A program made the translations under genes and the position numbers. Below, piece after piece: positions 18,184 to 26,506 of a DNA stretch of 64,000 nucleotides (within the stretch, counting starts at the first letter, position 1; the number at the start of each line of letters is the position of its first letter). The notes under the pieces are model-generated. The model ran no database searches. It had not been told where the DNA came from and worked only from the letters and a program-made list of their open reading frames with translations. Source of the stretch: Bordetella genomosp. 11 (lineage in GTDB: Bacteria; Pseudomonadota; Gammaproteobacteria; Burkholderiales; Burkholderiaceae_B); assembly GCF_002261215.1 (NCBI RefSeq), contig NZ_NEVS01000004.1:2232001-2296000 (forward strand), in the 5' to 3' direction.

Positions 18184-18552
18184 TCACCTCGAACACAACC
18201 GAGTCGGATGGACGGTTCCGAATCGGATGGACCGTTCCTTAAGCAAGGCCAACCGCCTGTCGGCCTCATTGGAGGCAGAGGCGGCTCGACCGTATCTGGC
18301 TGCCACGATAAGCGGCACAACCGCATGCCAGGAATCGCTCTTGGCCTGATCCGCGGCGGCCTTGGTTGTATTTTCCTCATCTGCCTGCTGGGCCAATTCC
18401 GCGCACGACAGTGTTCCAAATTGCGACTCTGCCATCGTGCTCTTAGGAATCTCGGCGCACGCAGCCAACAACGCGGATAGTGCAATTGCTGCAACAGGGA
18501 GCCGCCGATCAAATCGGTCGAGATTCGCCAACGTTCGCGGTAATGCCTTCAT
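18184..18552 (-). CDS. Small putative lipoprotein of unknown function
   Basis: 122 residues from ATG 18552. After a charged start, the hydrophobic stretch VAAIALSALLAAC ends in a lipobox (LLAAC), so a lipid-modified envelope protein is predicted. The mature part has SCAELAQQADE and a WHAVVPLIVAARYGRAASASNEADRRLALLK region that I recall from other short, uncharacterised proteobacterial lipoproteins. It ends 3 bp before the degraded MFS frame and lies downstream of the SDR at 18608. No function is proposed. Confidence 0.6.
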   Translation of the reverse strand: MKALPRTLANLDRFDRRLPVAAIALSALLAACAEIPKSTMAESQFGTLSCAELAQQADEENTTKAAADQAKSDSWHAVVPLIVAARYGRAASASNEADRRLALLKERSIRFGTVHPTRLCSR

Positions 18553-18607
18553 GGGGTGTCCCGTGCCGTACGGATTCTGGGGCCGACCGTTCAATACCTT
18601 GCATGCC

Positions 18608-19582
18608 TCATGCGCGTAGCGATCGAACGACATGGGCCGATGTTGAATGCCCCTGATCTTCGTCAGTGGGAAAGACCGTACCCGTCAGCCGTTCGGACTC
18701 GGTCCACAGGCGTGCGGCGACGTGTGTGTCCAGGGACTGCGGGGGTGCCTTGGCTTCGGTGGGATAGCCGCGTGTTTCGCTGACCCGATCCGGCCCGTAG
18801 TAGCCTCCCGCCCTTGCTTCCGGGGCCAACGCGGCAAACAGCGTCGGCAACGCGCCTCGCCACGCGGGTTGCATCATGATCAGGCGCAATATCCGAAGAA
18901 ATATGCCGATGCGCCCGTTGCGGCCTGGCGCGCTGGCCAGGAGATCGGTGCGGGACAGACCGGGGTGCGCGGCGATACTTGCCACGCCCCAGTGACCGGC
19001 CTCACTCCGCCGCTGCAACTCGAAGGCGAACATCAGGCAGGCAAGCTTCGATTGACTATAGGCTTGCATCGAGGCGTAGCGCCGCTCCGATTGCAGATCG
19101 TCGAAGTTGATCTCGCCCCCTCGCGCGGCGATGCTTGACAGCGTTACGACGCGCGCATCTTTTCCATTTCGAAGCAGCGGCATGAGGTGCGCGGTGAGCG
19201 CAAAGTGGCCGAGATAATTGGTGCCGAGCTGCAGTTCGAAACCATCCAGGGTTTCCAGCCGTTTCGGCGGCCGCATCACGCCCGCGTTGTTGATAAGGAG
19301 ATCGAGGCTCTCCTTCTGCCCTCGCAGCCGCTGCGCGAACTCGGCAATGGACTTCAGGCTTGCCAGGTCGACCTGCTCGAATCGGACACTCGCCGACGCG
19401 ATTTCTTTTCGGATACGGGCAACCGCTTCGACGCCTTTCGGAAGATTCCGGCCCGCAATGATGACCTCGATGCCCGCCTGCGCAAGCGCGAGGGCCGTCT
19501 CGAAACCTAGTCCTCTGGTTCCTGTGATAATGGCCGTGCGGCCTTTCCGAGGAGGGATACTGGATGCTGTCCAATTGGTCAT
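18608..19582 (-). CDS. SDR family oxidoreductase (WWOX/retinol dehydrogenase-like)
   Basis: 324 residues. Rossmann motif reads GTRGLGFETALALA, then LINNAGVMRPP, the catalytic serine in VVTLSSIAA, and YSQSK with Tyr and Lys. The extended C-terminus ending in WTESERLTG is typical of the WWOX/RDH-like SDR group. ATG 19582 gives the natural start; the longer open frame would translate through the operator region and is rejected. It is divergent from a TetR gene with tandem operators between, which makes it the likely TetR target. Confidence 0.88.
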   Translation of the reverse strand: MTNWTASSIPPRKGRTAIITGTRGLGFETALALAQAGIEVIIAGRNLPKGVEAVARIRKEIASASVRFEQVDLASLKSIAEFAQRLRGQKESLDLLINNAGVMRPPKRLETLDGFELQLGTNYLGHFALTAHLMPLLRNGKDARVVTLSSIAARGGEINFDDLQSERRYASMQAYSQSKLACLMFAFELQRRSEAGHWGVASIAAHPGLSRTDLLASAPGRNGRIGIFLRILRLIMMQPAWRGALPTLFAALAPEARAGGYYGPDRVSETRGYPTEAKAPPQSLDTHVAARLWTESERLTGTVFPTDEDQGHSTSAHVVRSLRA

Positions 19583-19619
19583 GAGCCTGGCCCTGCTTGA
19601 CGATGAAAAGGTAAACTGA

Positions 19620-19658
19620 GTGCACTTAAATATGCACCGAGTGCATACTTTAATGCAC
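19620..19658. promoter_or_regulatory. Tandem TetR operators, GTGCA-N8-TGCAC twice
   Basis: Two 18-bp inverted repeats of the form GTGCA-N8-TGCAC at 19620-19637 and 19641-19658. They start exactly 21 bp apart, two helical turns, so both face the same side of the DNA. They lie between the SDR start (19582) and the TetR start (19688). Paired sites in phase suggest cooperative binding of two TetR dimers controlling both promoters. Confidence 0.7.
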
Positions 19659-19687
19659 TTGATGCAAACACGCAATGGGCTATTGAG

Positions 19688-20299
19688 ATGACAGAAACCG
19701 TACGTCTTGCGGGCACGGCACCCGCAGAAGGCTTGCGCGAACGCAAACGTCGCGAAACACGGCAGCTGATTGCCGAGGTCGGGCAGCGCCTTTTCCTCGC
19801 CAGGGGTTATGAAGGCACGACATTGGACGACATCGCGGCCGAGGCCGGCATCTCTCGCCGTACCTTCTTCTCGTACTTCAAGTCGAAGGACGACATCATC
19901 TTTTTCTGGGTGGAAGCCGACAGGGCCAGCCTGATAGCCAGCCTGCTCAAGACATCGCCCGATGTGCGGCCGATCGATGCGGTCCGCGATGTGATGGTGC
20001 AGCACGTTGCGCGCTACACGAGCGAGCAGATGATCGCTGTGGACAATCTAATGCTGTCGAGCGAGTCGCTGCGTGCGAGAAAGCAGACGCACTACGCGGA
20101 ACAGGAGCAGGCGCTTTTTAACGCGCTGTGCGAGGTCTGGCGGCAGCCCGAGCGCCGTCCGGCGCTGCGAATGGTGGCTATGGTGTCCATTGGCGCACTG
20201 AGAGTCGCGCTGCAGGCGTGGAGAGAACAGACCGGCCGGCGAAAGCCCGCTGCCCAGTTTCTACGGGACGCCTTCGACAATCTGAAAACCGAGCTTTGA
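19688..20299 (+). CDS. TetR family transcriptional regulator
   Basis: 203 residues. The N-terminal TetR HTH is clear (LFLARGYEGTTLDDIAAEAGISRRTFFSYFKSKDDI), with a variable ligand-binding C-terminal domain. It belongs to the group with the RTFFSYF recognition helix. ATG 19688 follows the tandem operators, so autoregulation is expected. The divergent SDR is the likely second target. Confidence 0.92.
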   Translation: MTETVRLAGTAPAEGLRERKRRETRQLIAEVGQRLFLARGYEGTTLDDIAAEAGISRRTFFSYFKSKDDIIFFWVEADRASLIASLLKTSPDVRPIDAVRDVMVQHVARYTSEQMIAVDNLMLSSESLRARKQTHYAEQEQALFNALCEVWRQPERRPALRMVAMVSIGALRVALQAWREQTGRRKPAAQFLRDAFDNLKTEL

Positions 20300-20411
20300 C
20301 AAAAGCTCGTCGCATTACCTGGACACTGTCTTTGCAGGCATGCCGGCTTGGTGGATGAAGTAAACCTCGGCCAGCTTGGCGGCAGCGGGCGCGGATCGTC
20401 TTCGCGATCGA

Positions 20412-21155
20412 TTAACTCTCGGCCCGCGCTCGGCCTCGAGCGCCACTCAGTTCATGAACGAATGCCTCGGGCGTCGCACCCGTGAAGTTGAGAAATTCCT
20501 TGATAAGGTGGGCCTGATCATAAAAGCCAGCTTCTGCGGCAATGCTCGCCCAGTTCGCGCGGCAATCCGCGCGCGCCAGATCCGTCGCACGCGAAAACCG
20601 CATGAGCCTGGAAAACATCTTCGGGCTCATGCCAACCGTTTCGATAAAAACGCGCCGCAGATGTCGCTCGCTGACGCCCAGGCCGGCAGCGACCTCGTAC
20701 ACGTTCGCGTCGAGCAATCTTTTCGCAGCTTCGCGCACGAGCAGCGGGTGATAGCCATGTAGACGGTCAGGCGAGCACCGGGCCGCAATCGCGCGTTCGA
20801 GAATACGCGCGGCATCGTTGGCGCATGCCGCCGACGCAAGCCGGTCATATATCGCTTGCGATTCACCCGCGCCCCACACGTCTTCCACCGGCACGGTATG
20901 GCCCGAGACCGCGGATGCAGGCATCCCGAGCACCGCGGTGGCAGTCCCCAGTTGAAGACGCGCGACGACGGTCCATTGCCCCTTGCGAATCGTCTTGCGC
21001 GTGACGTACCGGCGCGCGCCGAGCACGTGCATATCCAATCCCCGGTGCACCGACTGCCCCATCCTGACAACGAGATGCACCTCCGGGCGCGGAATCATAA
21101 CCCTCGGCTCGTTCGCAACGCATTCGTCGACGATCATCGATTCGATAATAGACAT
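20412..21155 (-). CDS. AraC family transcriptional regulator
   Basis: 247 residues. A poorly conserved N-terminal sensor part (PEVHLVVRMG, LQLGTATAVLGMPASAVSGHTVPVEDVWG) resembles the DUF6597-type AraC regulators. The C-terminal HTH pair (YEVAAGLGVSERHLRRVFIETVGMSPKMFSRLMRF, then AGFYDQAHLIKEFLNFTG) is complete. It is divergent from the epimerase-like gene at 21313 with 157 bp between, the same regulator-reductase layout seen elsewhere here. Confidence 0.9.
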   Translation of the reverse strand: MSIIESMIVDECVANEPRVMIPRPEVHLVVRMGQSVHRGLDMHVLGARRYVTRKTIRKGQWTVVARLQLGTATAVLGMPASAVSGHTVPVEDVWGAGESQAIYDRLASAACANDAARILERAIAARCSPDRLHGYHPLLVREAAKRLLDANVYEVAAGLGVSERHLRRVFIETVGMSPKMFSRLMRFSRATDLARADCRANWASIAAEAGFYDQAHLIKEFLNFTGATPEAFVHELSGARGRARAES

Positions 21156-21312
21156 GGGATGCCTGCGTTAAATGGAAGCGGGATGCATGACCGTATAGTA
21201 GACGACGCCCGGCCGTCGCATGATGCGAGTTCGCTCTGTCCGTTTTTTCCAATGCACGCCGGCCATGGCGCGATACAGTTTTCGTATCCCGTTCCTCGGC
21301 TGGAGATCCCGC

Positions 21313-22143
21313 ATGACAATTCTCGTGACCGGCGCAACCGGAAAAGTCGGTAGCCGCCTCATCAAACGACTGGCGCGGCGCGGCGATCGCGTGCGCGCGC
21401 TGATACGCGACCGTGCGCGTGCGGCTCAACTGAACACGGATAAGCTCGAACTCGTCGAAGGCGATCTTCTCGATCCCGATTCGCTACGTGCGGCCGTGCG
21501 CGGTGCGGATGCGATTGTCCACTGTGCGGCTTTTTTTCGCGGCGCATCGCCGGAGCAGACTCATAGCGTCAACGAGCTGGGCACACAGTCGCTTGCCATC
21601 GCCGCGCGCGACGCCGGTGTGAAGCGTTTCGTTTTCCTGAGCACGGGCCTCGTCTATGGATCGACCGGCGGACGCCCTGCATCCGAGGACGACGCTTGCG
21701 CACCGACTATCGCCTACCCGATGAGCAAACTGGCTGCCGAGGGCTTTCTTTTAGGCCTGGAACACCTGGATGTACGCGTGCTGCGTCTGCCGTTCGTCTA
21801 CGGCGACGGCGATCCGCATATTGCGGAAATCGCGCCGCTCATGCTGGGATGGCGGCCAACCCAGCGAATGTCGATCGGCCACCATGCGGACATCGCTCAG
21901 GCCGTGATGCGCCTGCTCGACAAGCCGGACCCGGCGTACCGCATCTATAACGTGGCCGACGACGACGCGCCCGAGATCGCCGAACTGCTGGCGTCGGTTG
22001 GTGCCGCGCCGCCGGATGGATCTGCGGCAGAACGCGGCGCGGCATTCGATGCGCTGCTTGACGGTCGCCGTATTCGCGACGATCTCGGCTTCACGGCGAC
22101 GTTCCCGCGTCTCGCGGATGCGATTGCAGCGGGCGCCCTCTAG
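21313..22143 (+). CDS. NAD(P)-dependent epimerase/extended SDR
   Basis: 276 residues: MTILVTGATGKVGS Rossmann start, DAIVHCAA, catalytic serine in FLSTGLVYGS, and YPMSK with Tyr and Lys preserved. It matches the NAD-dependent epimerase/dehydratase family; sugar-nucleotide or steroid-like substrates are both known there. ATG 21313 has GGAG seven bases upstream, and the longer frame is rejected. The codon usage (cgcgcgc-rich) is more GC-biased than its left neighbours, suggesting a different origin. Confidence 0.87.
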   Translation: MTILVTGATGKVGSRLIKRLARRGDRVRALIRDRARAAQLNTDKLELVEGDLLDPDSLRAAVRGADAIVHCAAFFRGASPEQTHSVNELGTQSLAIAARDAGVKRFVFLSTGLVYGSTGGRPASEDDACAPTIAYPMSKLAAEGFLLGLEHLDVRVLRLPFVYGDGDPHIAEIAPLMLGWRPTQRMSIGHHADIAQAVMRLLDKPDPAYRIYNVADDDAPEIAELLASVGAAPPDGSAAERGAAFDALLDGRRIRDDLGFTATFPRLADAIAAGAL

Positions 22144-22270
22144 CACCCTCGTGACGACGTGAGCCGGTAGCCAATCTCTCGGAGAACGACACGCAGTGCC
22201 GCTTCGGCCTTGCCCTCCCACGGAATTGCATTGCGAACGATCAGCCGCGCCGACACAGTGCGGCCATAAA

Positions 22271-22298
22271 TACAGTTAACCTGTACAGTTTTTCTGTA
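22271..22298. promoter_or_regulatory. Overlapping MarR operators TACAG-N5-CTGTA
   Basis: Two palindromes of identical form, TACAG-TTAAC-CTGTA (22271-22285) and TACAG-TTTTT-CTGTA (22284-22298), share two bases and are spaced 13 bp. They end 19 bp before the MarR ATG at 22318. This is a typical position for MarR autorepression and would also control the genes downstream. Confidence 0.65.
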
Positions 22299-22317
22299 TT
22301 CATGTTATGGTCTGGAC

Positions 22318-22770
22318 ATGGCCAAGTCCTCACTCGCGTCCAAGGCACCATCGGCGGCCGCCCTAGCCGGCGAATTGCGCATTTCACTAGGCAAACTGGT
22401 GCGACGGGTGCGGGAGCAGGCGCATCCTGGCGACTTCACGTCCGCCCAGAAGTCGGTGCTTCTCCGCCTGGACCGCGACGGGCCCGCCACCGTGTCCGCC
22501 CTGGCCCGTGCGGAGAGCGTCCGTCCGCAGTCCATGCGTATCACGGTGGCCGGACTGGAGGCGATGAAGGCCGTCAGCGGCAAACCCGATCCCACCGATG
22601 GCCGGCAAACCCTCGTCGACCTGACACCTGGTTTTCGCAGGACCCTAAAGGAAAGCCGGGCCGCCAAGGAAGACTGGCTGGTGCGTGCCCTGCAGGCGCA
22701 ACTATCTCCCCAGGAACAAGGCGAACTCGGGGCTGCGGTGAAGCTGCTGCAGCGCCTCGCCGACTTCTGA
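22318..22770 (+). CDS. MarR family transcriptional regulator
   Basis: 150 residues. The winged HTH is recognisable (FTSAQKSVLLRLDRDGPATVSALARAESVRPQSMRITVAGLEAMKAVSGKPDPTDGRQTLVDLT), including the wing motif DPTDGRQ. It is first in a compact rightward set: the isochorismatase-like gene starts 29 bp downstream, then a membrane protein and an MFS transporter that nearly or actually overlap. Local autorepression through the palindromes at 22271-22298 is inferred. Confidence 0.9.
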   Translation: MAKSSLASKAPSAAALAGELRISLGKLVRRVREQAHPGDFTSAQKSVLLRLDRDGPATVSALARAESVRPQSMRITVAGLEAMKAVSGKPDPTDGRQTLVDLTPGFRRTLKESRAAKEDWLVRALQAQLSPQEQGELGAAVKLLQRLADF

Positions 22771-22799
22771 ACCGACACCACCCTGTTTCAAGAGATAGC

Positions 22800-23363
22800 A
22801 TGGCCCTCACCACGATCGACCCGAATACCGCCCTTATCGTCGTTGATCTGCAAAAAGGCATCGTCGGCTCCCCTTTCGTTCATCCCATTGACGGGATCGT
22901 CGATCGTTCGCGCGCACTGCTCGATGCGTTTCGCGAACGCGGCCTGCCGGTCGTTCTCGTCAATGTTGCCGGCGTCGCGCCGGGCCGTACCGAGCGGCCG
23001 CGTCACAGTGGATCATTCCCGGCTGGGTGGACTGACTTCATCCCCGAACTCGATCAGCAGCCCGGCGATATCGTCGTGACGAAGCGCACCTGGGGCGCGT
23101 TCGCCAACACCGATCTCGAAAGCCAGCTAAAGACGCTGGGTGTCACCCAGGTCGTCATCACTGGTGTCGCCACCGGGACTGGCGTCGAGTCGACCGCGCG
23201 CCAGGCGTACGAGCATGGCTTCAATGTCACCCTGGTCCTGGACGCCATGACGGACGCACGTCCTGAGGCGCATGACTACAGCATCAAGAACGTTTTTCCG
23301 AAGCTGGGGGAAATGGGCACGGCCCAAGACGTCATCGACCTGCTGTCGACAAGGAGCGCCTGA
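22800..23363 (+). CDS. Isochorismatase-family protein without the catalytic cysteine
   Basis: 187 residues of the cysteine hydrolase/isochorismatase fold: Asp16 in IVVDLQKG and Lys95 in VTKRTWGAF are present. The position of the nucleophile is glycine: ITGVATGTGVEST instead of the usual GVATDVCVEST (Gly128). Some homologues naturally lack this Cys, and their activity is unclear. It is second in the MarR operon, and only two bases separate its stop from the next start. A role in modifying a small compound exported by the MFS partner is a guess. Confidence 0.85.
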   Translation: MALTTIDPNTALIVVDLQKGIVGSPFVHPIDGIVDRSRALLDAFRERGLPVVLVNVAGVAPGRTERPRHSGSFPAGWTDFIPELDQQPGDIVVTKRTWGAFANTDLESQLKTLGVTQVVITGVATGTGVESTARQAYEHGFNVTLVLDAMTDARPEAHDYSIKNVFPKLGEMGTAQDVIDLLSTRSA

Positions 23364-23365
23364 AA

Positions 23366-23695
23366 ATGATATGGCTTCATCTCATCTCTTACTTCTTCGG
23401 CGGTGCCTTTCTTACAAACGCTGTGCCGCACTTCGTCGCCGGCGTAAAGGGAGAACCGTTTCAGAGTCCATTCGCGAAACCGCCAGGGCAAGGGTTATCC
23501 TCATCGACGGTGAATGTGCTCTGGGGGTTTCTCAATCTGGTCATCGGCTACACGCTCATTTTCCGCGTCGGTGATTTCGACCTGAAACGCACGAGCGATG
23601 CGATCGCATTCGGGCTTGGCATCCTGGCCATCGGACTGCTTTCCGCACGGCTATTTGGCCGCTTCCACGGCGGCAATAGGCCAGAGCGTTCGTGA
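23366..23695 (+). CDS. Conserved small membrane protein
   Basis: 109 residues with about three hydrophobic segments, at roughly residues 3-25 (LHLISYFFGGAFLTNAVPHFVAG), 48-66 (VNVLWGFLNLVIGYTLIF) and 80-97 (IAFGLGILAIGLLSARLF). The GGAFLTNAVPHFVAG and SS-VNVLWG patterns recur in uncharacterised proteins often found with isochorismatase-like genes. It starts two bases after that gene and overlaps the MFS start by GTGA, so it is part of the operon. Function unknown. Confidence 0.8.
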   Translation: MIWLHLISYFFGGAFLTNAVPHFVAGVKGEPFQSPFAKPPGQGLSSSTVNVLWGFLNLVIGYTLIFRVGDFDLKRTSDAIAFGLGILAIGLLSARLFGRFHGGNRPERS

Positions 23696-24954
23696 GCACG
23701 GCAGCAACGGGCGTCTTCCGTTCGCTGAGGAACTTCAACTACCGGATCTGGGCGGCCGGAACGCTGGTCTCGAATATCGGGACATGGATGCAGCGCACCG
23801 CCCAGGACTGGCTGGTCCTCACCCAACTCACCCATCACGATGCGTCGGCCGTGGGCACGGTCATGGCGCTCCAGTTCGGGCCACAACTCCTGCTGCTGCC
23901 CTGGACTGGCTTCGCGGCCGATCACTACAACCAGCGCAAGCTCCTGATAGCGACCCAGGCGACGATGGGGGTTCTTGCCCTGGTGTTGGGGCTTCTCACC
24001 GTCACGGATAGCGTCCAGCTCTGGCACGTCTATGTATTCGCCTTTCTGTCCGGCTGCGCTTCGGCCTTTGATGCCCCCGTTCGCCAAACCTTTGTGACAG
24101 AACTGGTTGGCGATGCGGATCTGCCAAACGCGGTCGCGCTCAACTCGACCTCGTTCAACGCGGCGCGCATGATCGGGCCCGCGATAGCCGGTGCGGTCAT
24201 CGCTTCGGTTGGCACCGGCTGGGCATTTCTGCTCAACGGGGCCAGCTTCGTCGCAGTACTGGCATCCCTGTTTCTGCTCCGTATCTCCGGTCTGCATGCG
24301 AACGCACGGGCACACCGAACCAAGGGGAGTCTGACAGAGGGATTGCGCTACGTATGGTCCCGACCAGACCTCAAGGCGATCCTGGTCATGTTGTTCCTGA
24401 TCGGTACGTTCGGACTGAATTTCCCGATCTTCATCTCAACCATGGCCGTCAGTGTCTTCCACGCAGATGCACGTGGCTACGGCCTCCTGTCGTCGATCAT
24501 GGCCATCGGTACGGTCTCAGGAGCACTGCTTGCCGCGGGCCGCGATCGGCCACGATTTACCTCGCTGCTGATCGGTGCCGCGATTTTCGGATTCGGTTGC
24601 ACGCTGGCCGCTATCGCCCCGAACTACTGGCTGTTCGCCGCTGCATTGGTTGTCATCGGGATAGCCGCCTTAACCTTCACCAACGCGACCAACAGCCTGA
24701 TGCAGCTCACGACCGAGCCCGCCATGCGGGGACGGGTGATGGCACTGCGCGTGGCCATCGCGCTCGGAGGTACGCCGATCGGTGCACCGATCGTGGGTTG
24801 GGTGGCAAACCATCTGGGTCCACGATGGGCACTCGGCGTCGGCGCGGCATCGGGCATCGCCGCGGCCATCGTGGCCGTCTACACCATCACACGGCAAATT
24901 CATCGGCCGCAGCGGGACGAACTTCACAAGGGGAACAACTCGCGATCATGTTGA
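23692..24954 (+). CDS. MFS transporter (MFS_3/EntS-like)
   Basis: 420 residues, about twelve TMs, opening with FRSLRNFNYRIWAAGTLVSNIGTWMQRTAQDWLVL, the start of the MFS_3 group that includes enterobactin exporter EntS. The start is GTG 23692, which overlaps the preceding stop in GTGA, so translation is coupled. It is the last clear gene of the MarR operon and probably exports the compound that MarR senses. A short ORF (24948-25112) overlaps its stop. Confidence 0.9.
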   Translation: MSTAATGVFRSLRNFNYRIWAAGTLVSNIGTWMQRTAQDWLVLTQLTHHDASAVGTVMALQFGPQLLLLPWTGFAADHYNQRKLLIATQATMGVLALVLGLLTVTDSVQLWHVYVFAFLSGCASAFDAPVRQTFVTELVGDADLPNAVALNSTSFNAARMIGPAIAGAVIASVGTGWAFLLNGASFVAVLASLFLLRISGLHANARAHRTKGSLTEGLRYVWSRPDLKAILVMLFLIGTFGLNFPIFISTMAVSVFHADARGYGLLSSIMAIGTVSGALLAAGRDRPRFTSLLIGAAIFGFGCTLAAIAPNYWLFAAALVVIGIAALTFTNATNSLMQLTTEPAMRGRVMALRVAIALGGTPIGAPIVGWVANHLGPRWALGVGAASGIAAAIVAVYTITRQIHRPQRDELHKGNNSRSC

Positions 24955-25112
24955 ACGACACGACCTCACCGGCCTCGCAAGGCGGCGTGTATGCCGACCG
25001 GAAGTTTTGGTTGAGGCCGCGCGCATCGTTACGAGAATCGCATGATCGAAAACAGCCTGCCAACGGCTGCGGCGACGATGCAGACGTGGCGATAGTCGGG
25101 GGCGGGGAATGA
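24948..25112 (+). other. Short ORF overlapping the MFS stop, possible gene remnant
   Basis: 54-codon frame whose ATG overlaps the MFS stop in ATGTTGA. Most of it is not recognisable, but it ends with DADVAIVGGGE, which resembles the start of an FAD-binding Rossmann fold (xDVxIVGGGP). It might be the beginning of a lost flavoprotein gene, cut at about 25107. The overlap with the LysR remnant on the other strand makes chance similarity possible. Confidence 0.25.
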
Positions 25113-25398
25113 ACCATCGCGTGGCGAAAGTCGGAATCGTAGCGATATCGATGCCGGTGCCATCGCTGGGCTACCCCATAAGATACTGGCTATCACGCTC
25201 CAGCCGGTCGAGAGACTCGCGAACCTGGGCGGCATACCGCTCCCCGCTTGGCAGAAACCTGACGCGATTGCCGACGCGCTCGAACCGCGTCACACCGAGG
25301 AGAGCCTCCAGCCGACCTATCTGGCGGCTGATTGCACCTTCGGTTATTGCCAGCTCGTCCGCTGCGCGCGCGAAGCTGCCAGGGTGCGCCTCAGTCAT
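25090..25398 (-). pseudogene. LysR family regulator remnant with in-frame stop
   Basis: The minus strand encodes HTH residues GSFARAADELAITEGAISRQIGRLEALLGV, then the linker (RDSQYLMG). A TAG at 25171-25173 follows, and in the same frame TIPTFATRWFIPR, which is the beginning of the GcvA-like effector domain. The first 15-20 residues of a normal LysR and nearly the whole effector domain are missing. The 5' end meets the stop of the MarR gene at 25391. The gene is clearly inactive. Confidence 0.75.
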
Positions 25399-25900
25399 TC
25401 TCCAACGCCTCCTCGACTGGACAGGCGTCGCATGATTTCCGGTCGCACAGACGGCACACTTGGTATGCCTTATCCGCGTCCCGTATCAGGCTTCCCAATA
25501 GCTTCTCGGCCAAGCGACCAAAGATTTCCCGCTCTTCACCACTTAGGGACTTCAGCGCACATGCGATGCTTTTCCGCCTCGCTGCCAGTATGGCGTCGAA
25601 GCTTGCCTCTCCGGCGTGCGTGAGATGCAAAGCCACAGCGCGCCGGTCCTCAAGGCTTGCCCGGCGCTCAACAAGACCGTCGTTAGCAAGACGGTCCACC
25701 AGGCGAACTGTCCCAGGATGTGAGAGGCGCAAAGCGCGGCGAAGCTGCTCGATAGCGAGTCCCGGCTCATGACCTATCAGTGCGATGGCTGCCGCAGCTG
25801 GCCCGGGTTCTGGTGCCTGCGCCTGCGTATCGACGTGCAAGGGGTCGGATAGCGCCAACGCCAGCGCACCAACAACGTTCTCGATCTTGTGTGCTTTCAT
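25391..25900 (-). CDS. MarR family regulator with cysteine-rich tail
   Basis: 169 residues: MarR winged HTH (IEQLRRALRLSHPGTVRLVDRLANDGLVERRASLEDRRAVALHLT) with an extra C-terminal tail CRLCDRKSCDACPVE. The tail has two CxxC pairs in a C-x2-C-x4-C-x2-C pattern. This could bind a metal or sense redox state; I recall such tails in a MarR subgroup but know no function. It is divergent from the NTF2-like gene at 26113. Confidence 0.88.
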   Translation of the reverse strand: MKAHKIENVVGALALALSDPLHVDTQAQAPEPGPAAAAIALIGHEPGLAIEQLRRALRLSHPGTVRLVDRLANDGLVERRASLEDRRAVALHLTHAGEASFDAILAARRKSIACALKSLSGEEREIFGRLAEKLLGSLIRDADKAYQVCRLCDRKSCDACPVEEALEND

Positions 25901-25947
25901 GCCGAAATTTTATGTGCGCCACGCATGCAAATCAAGGTCCGATGATG

Positions 25948-25962
25948 TATGCTTGACGCATA
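25948..25962. promoter_or_regulatory. Inverted repeat TATGC-N5-GCATA in divergent region
   Basis: TATGC-TTGAC-GCATA, 47 bp upstream of the MarR start at 25900 and about 150 bp from the NTF2-like gene. A second, related GCATGC lies at 25923-25928. The arms are short, so this is only a candidate MarR site. Confidence 0.35.
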
Positions 25963-26112
25963 TAAATATCGCGCCGTGCGGAACGACGAGCCCCTCGACC
26001 TTGCTCCAGCACCGAAAAGGACCTTCATCGCTCTCATTGAGGTGGTCGCGCTGCTCGGTTCGGCGACACCCATCGAACCCGGACTTCACCGAGAAATATC
26101 CAAGGAATGACT

Positions 26113-26499
26113 ATGACTTCGCACATCAAACCAATCGCTACAAGTGAGTACGACGCCGTGATTGAGGCCGCACAAGCCTATATCGACGGCTACCGCGCCG
26201 GAGACATCTCCGGCATCGAGCGAGCCTTCCACAAAAATTCAGTGATGTGGGGCTACAGCGGCAATGATCTCCTTCAAGGCCCTGCCACACCGGTATTTGC
26301 GAGCTTCTTCAAGTCGCTGGGGGCTTCGCCGAACGTTCGTAGTCGCCTGGATATCCTGGCTATTGCCCCGACGGCGGCAGTTGTCCGAGTCGATATGGAG
26401 AACGATGTTATGGGGGCCAGCTTTCACGACTTTCTTTCTCTGCTCAAGATCGACGGTCAGTGGAAGATCATCTCCAAGATATTTCAACGATATTCCTAA
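26113..26499 (+). CDS. Nuclear transport factor 2-like (lumazine-binding-like) protein
   Basis: 128 residues with the NTF2-like fold: YIDGYRAGDISGIERAFHKNSVMWGYSG at the N-terminus and HDFLSLLKIDGQWKIISKIFQ at the end, as in the Lumazine_bd_2 family. These small cytoplasmic proteins form dimers with a hydrophobic pocket; many are uncharacterised. I prefer ATG 26113 because AAGGA (26102-26106) touches the alternative ATG at 26107 but sits 6 bases before 26113. The divergent MarR gene may control it. Confidence 0.85.
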   Translation: MTSHIKPIATSEYDAVIEAAQAYIDGYRAGDISGIERAFHKNSVMWGYSGNDLLQGPATPVFASFFKSLGASPNVRSRLDILAIAPTAAVVRVDMENDVMGASFHDFLSLLKIDGQWKIISKIFQRYS

Positions 26500-26506
26500 T
26501 GAAGCC

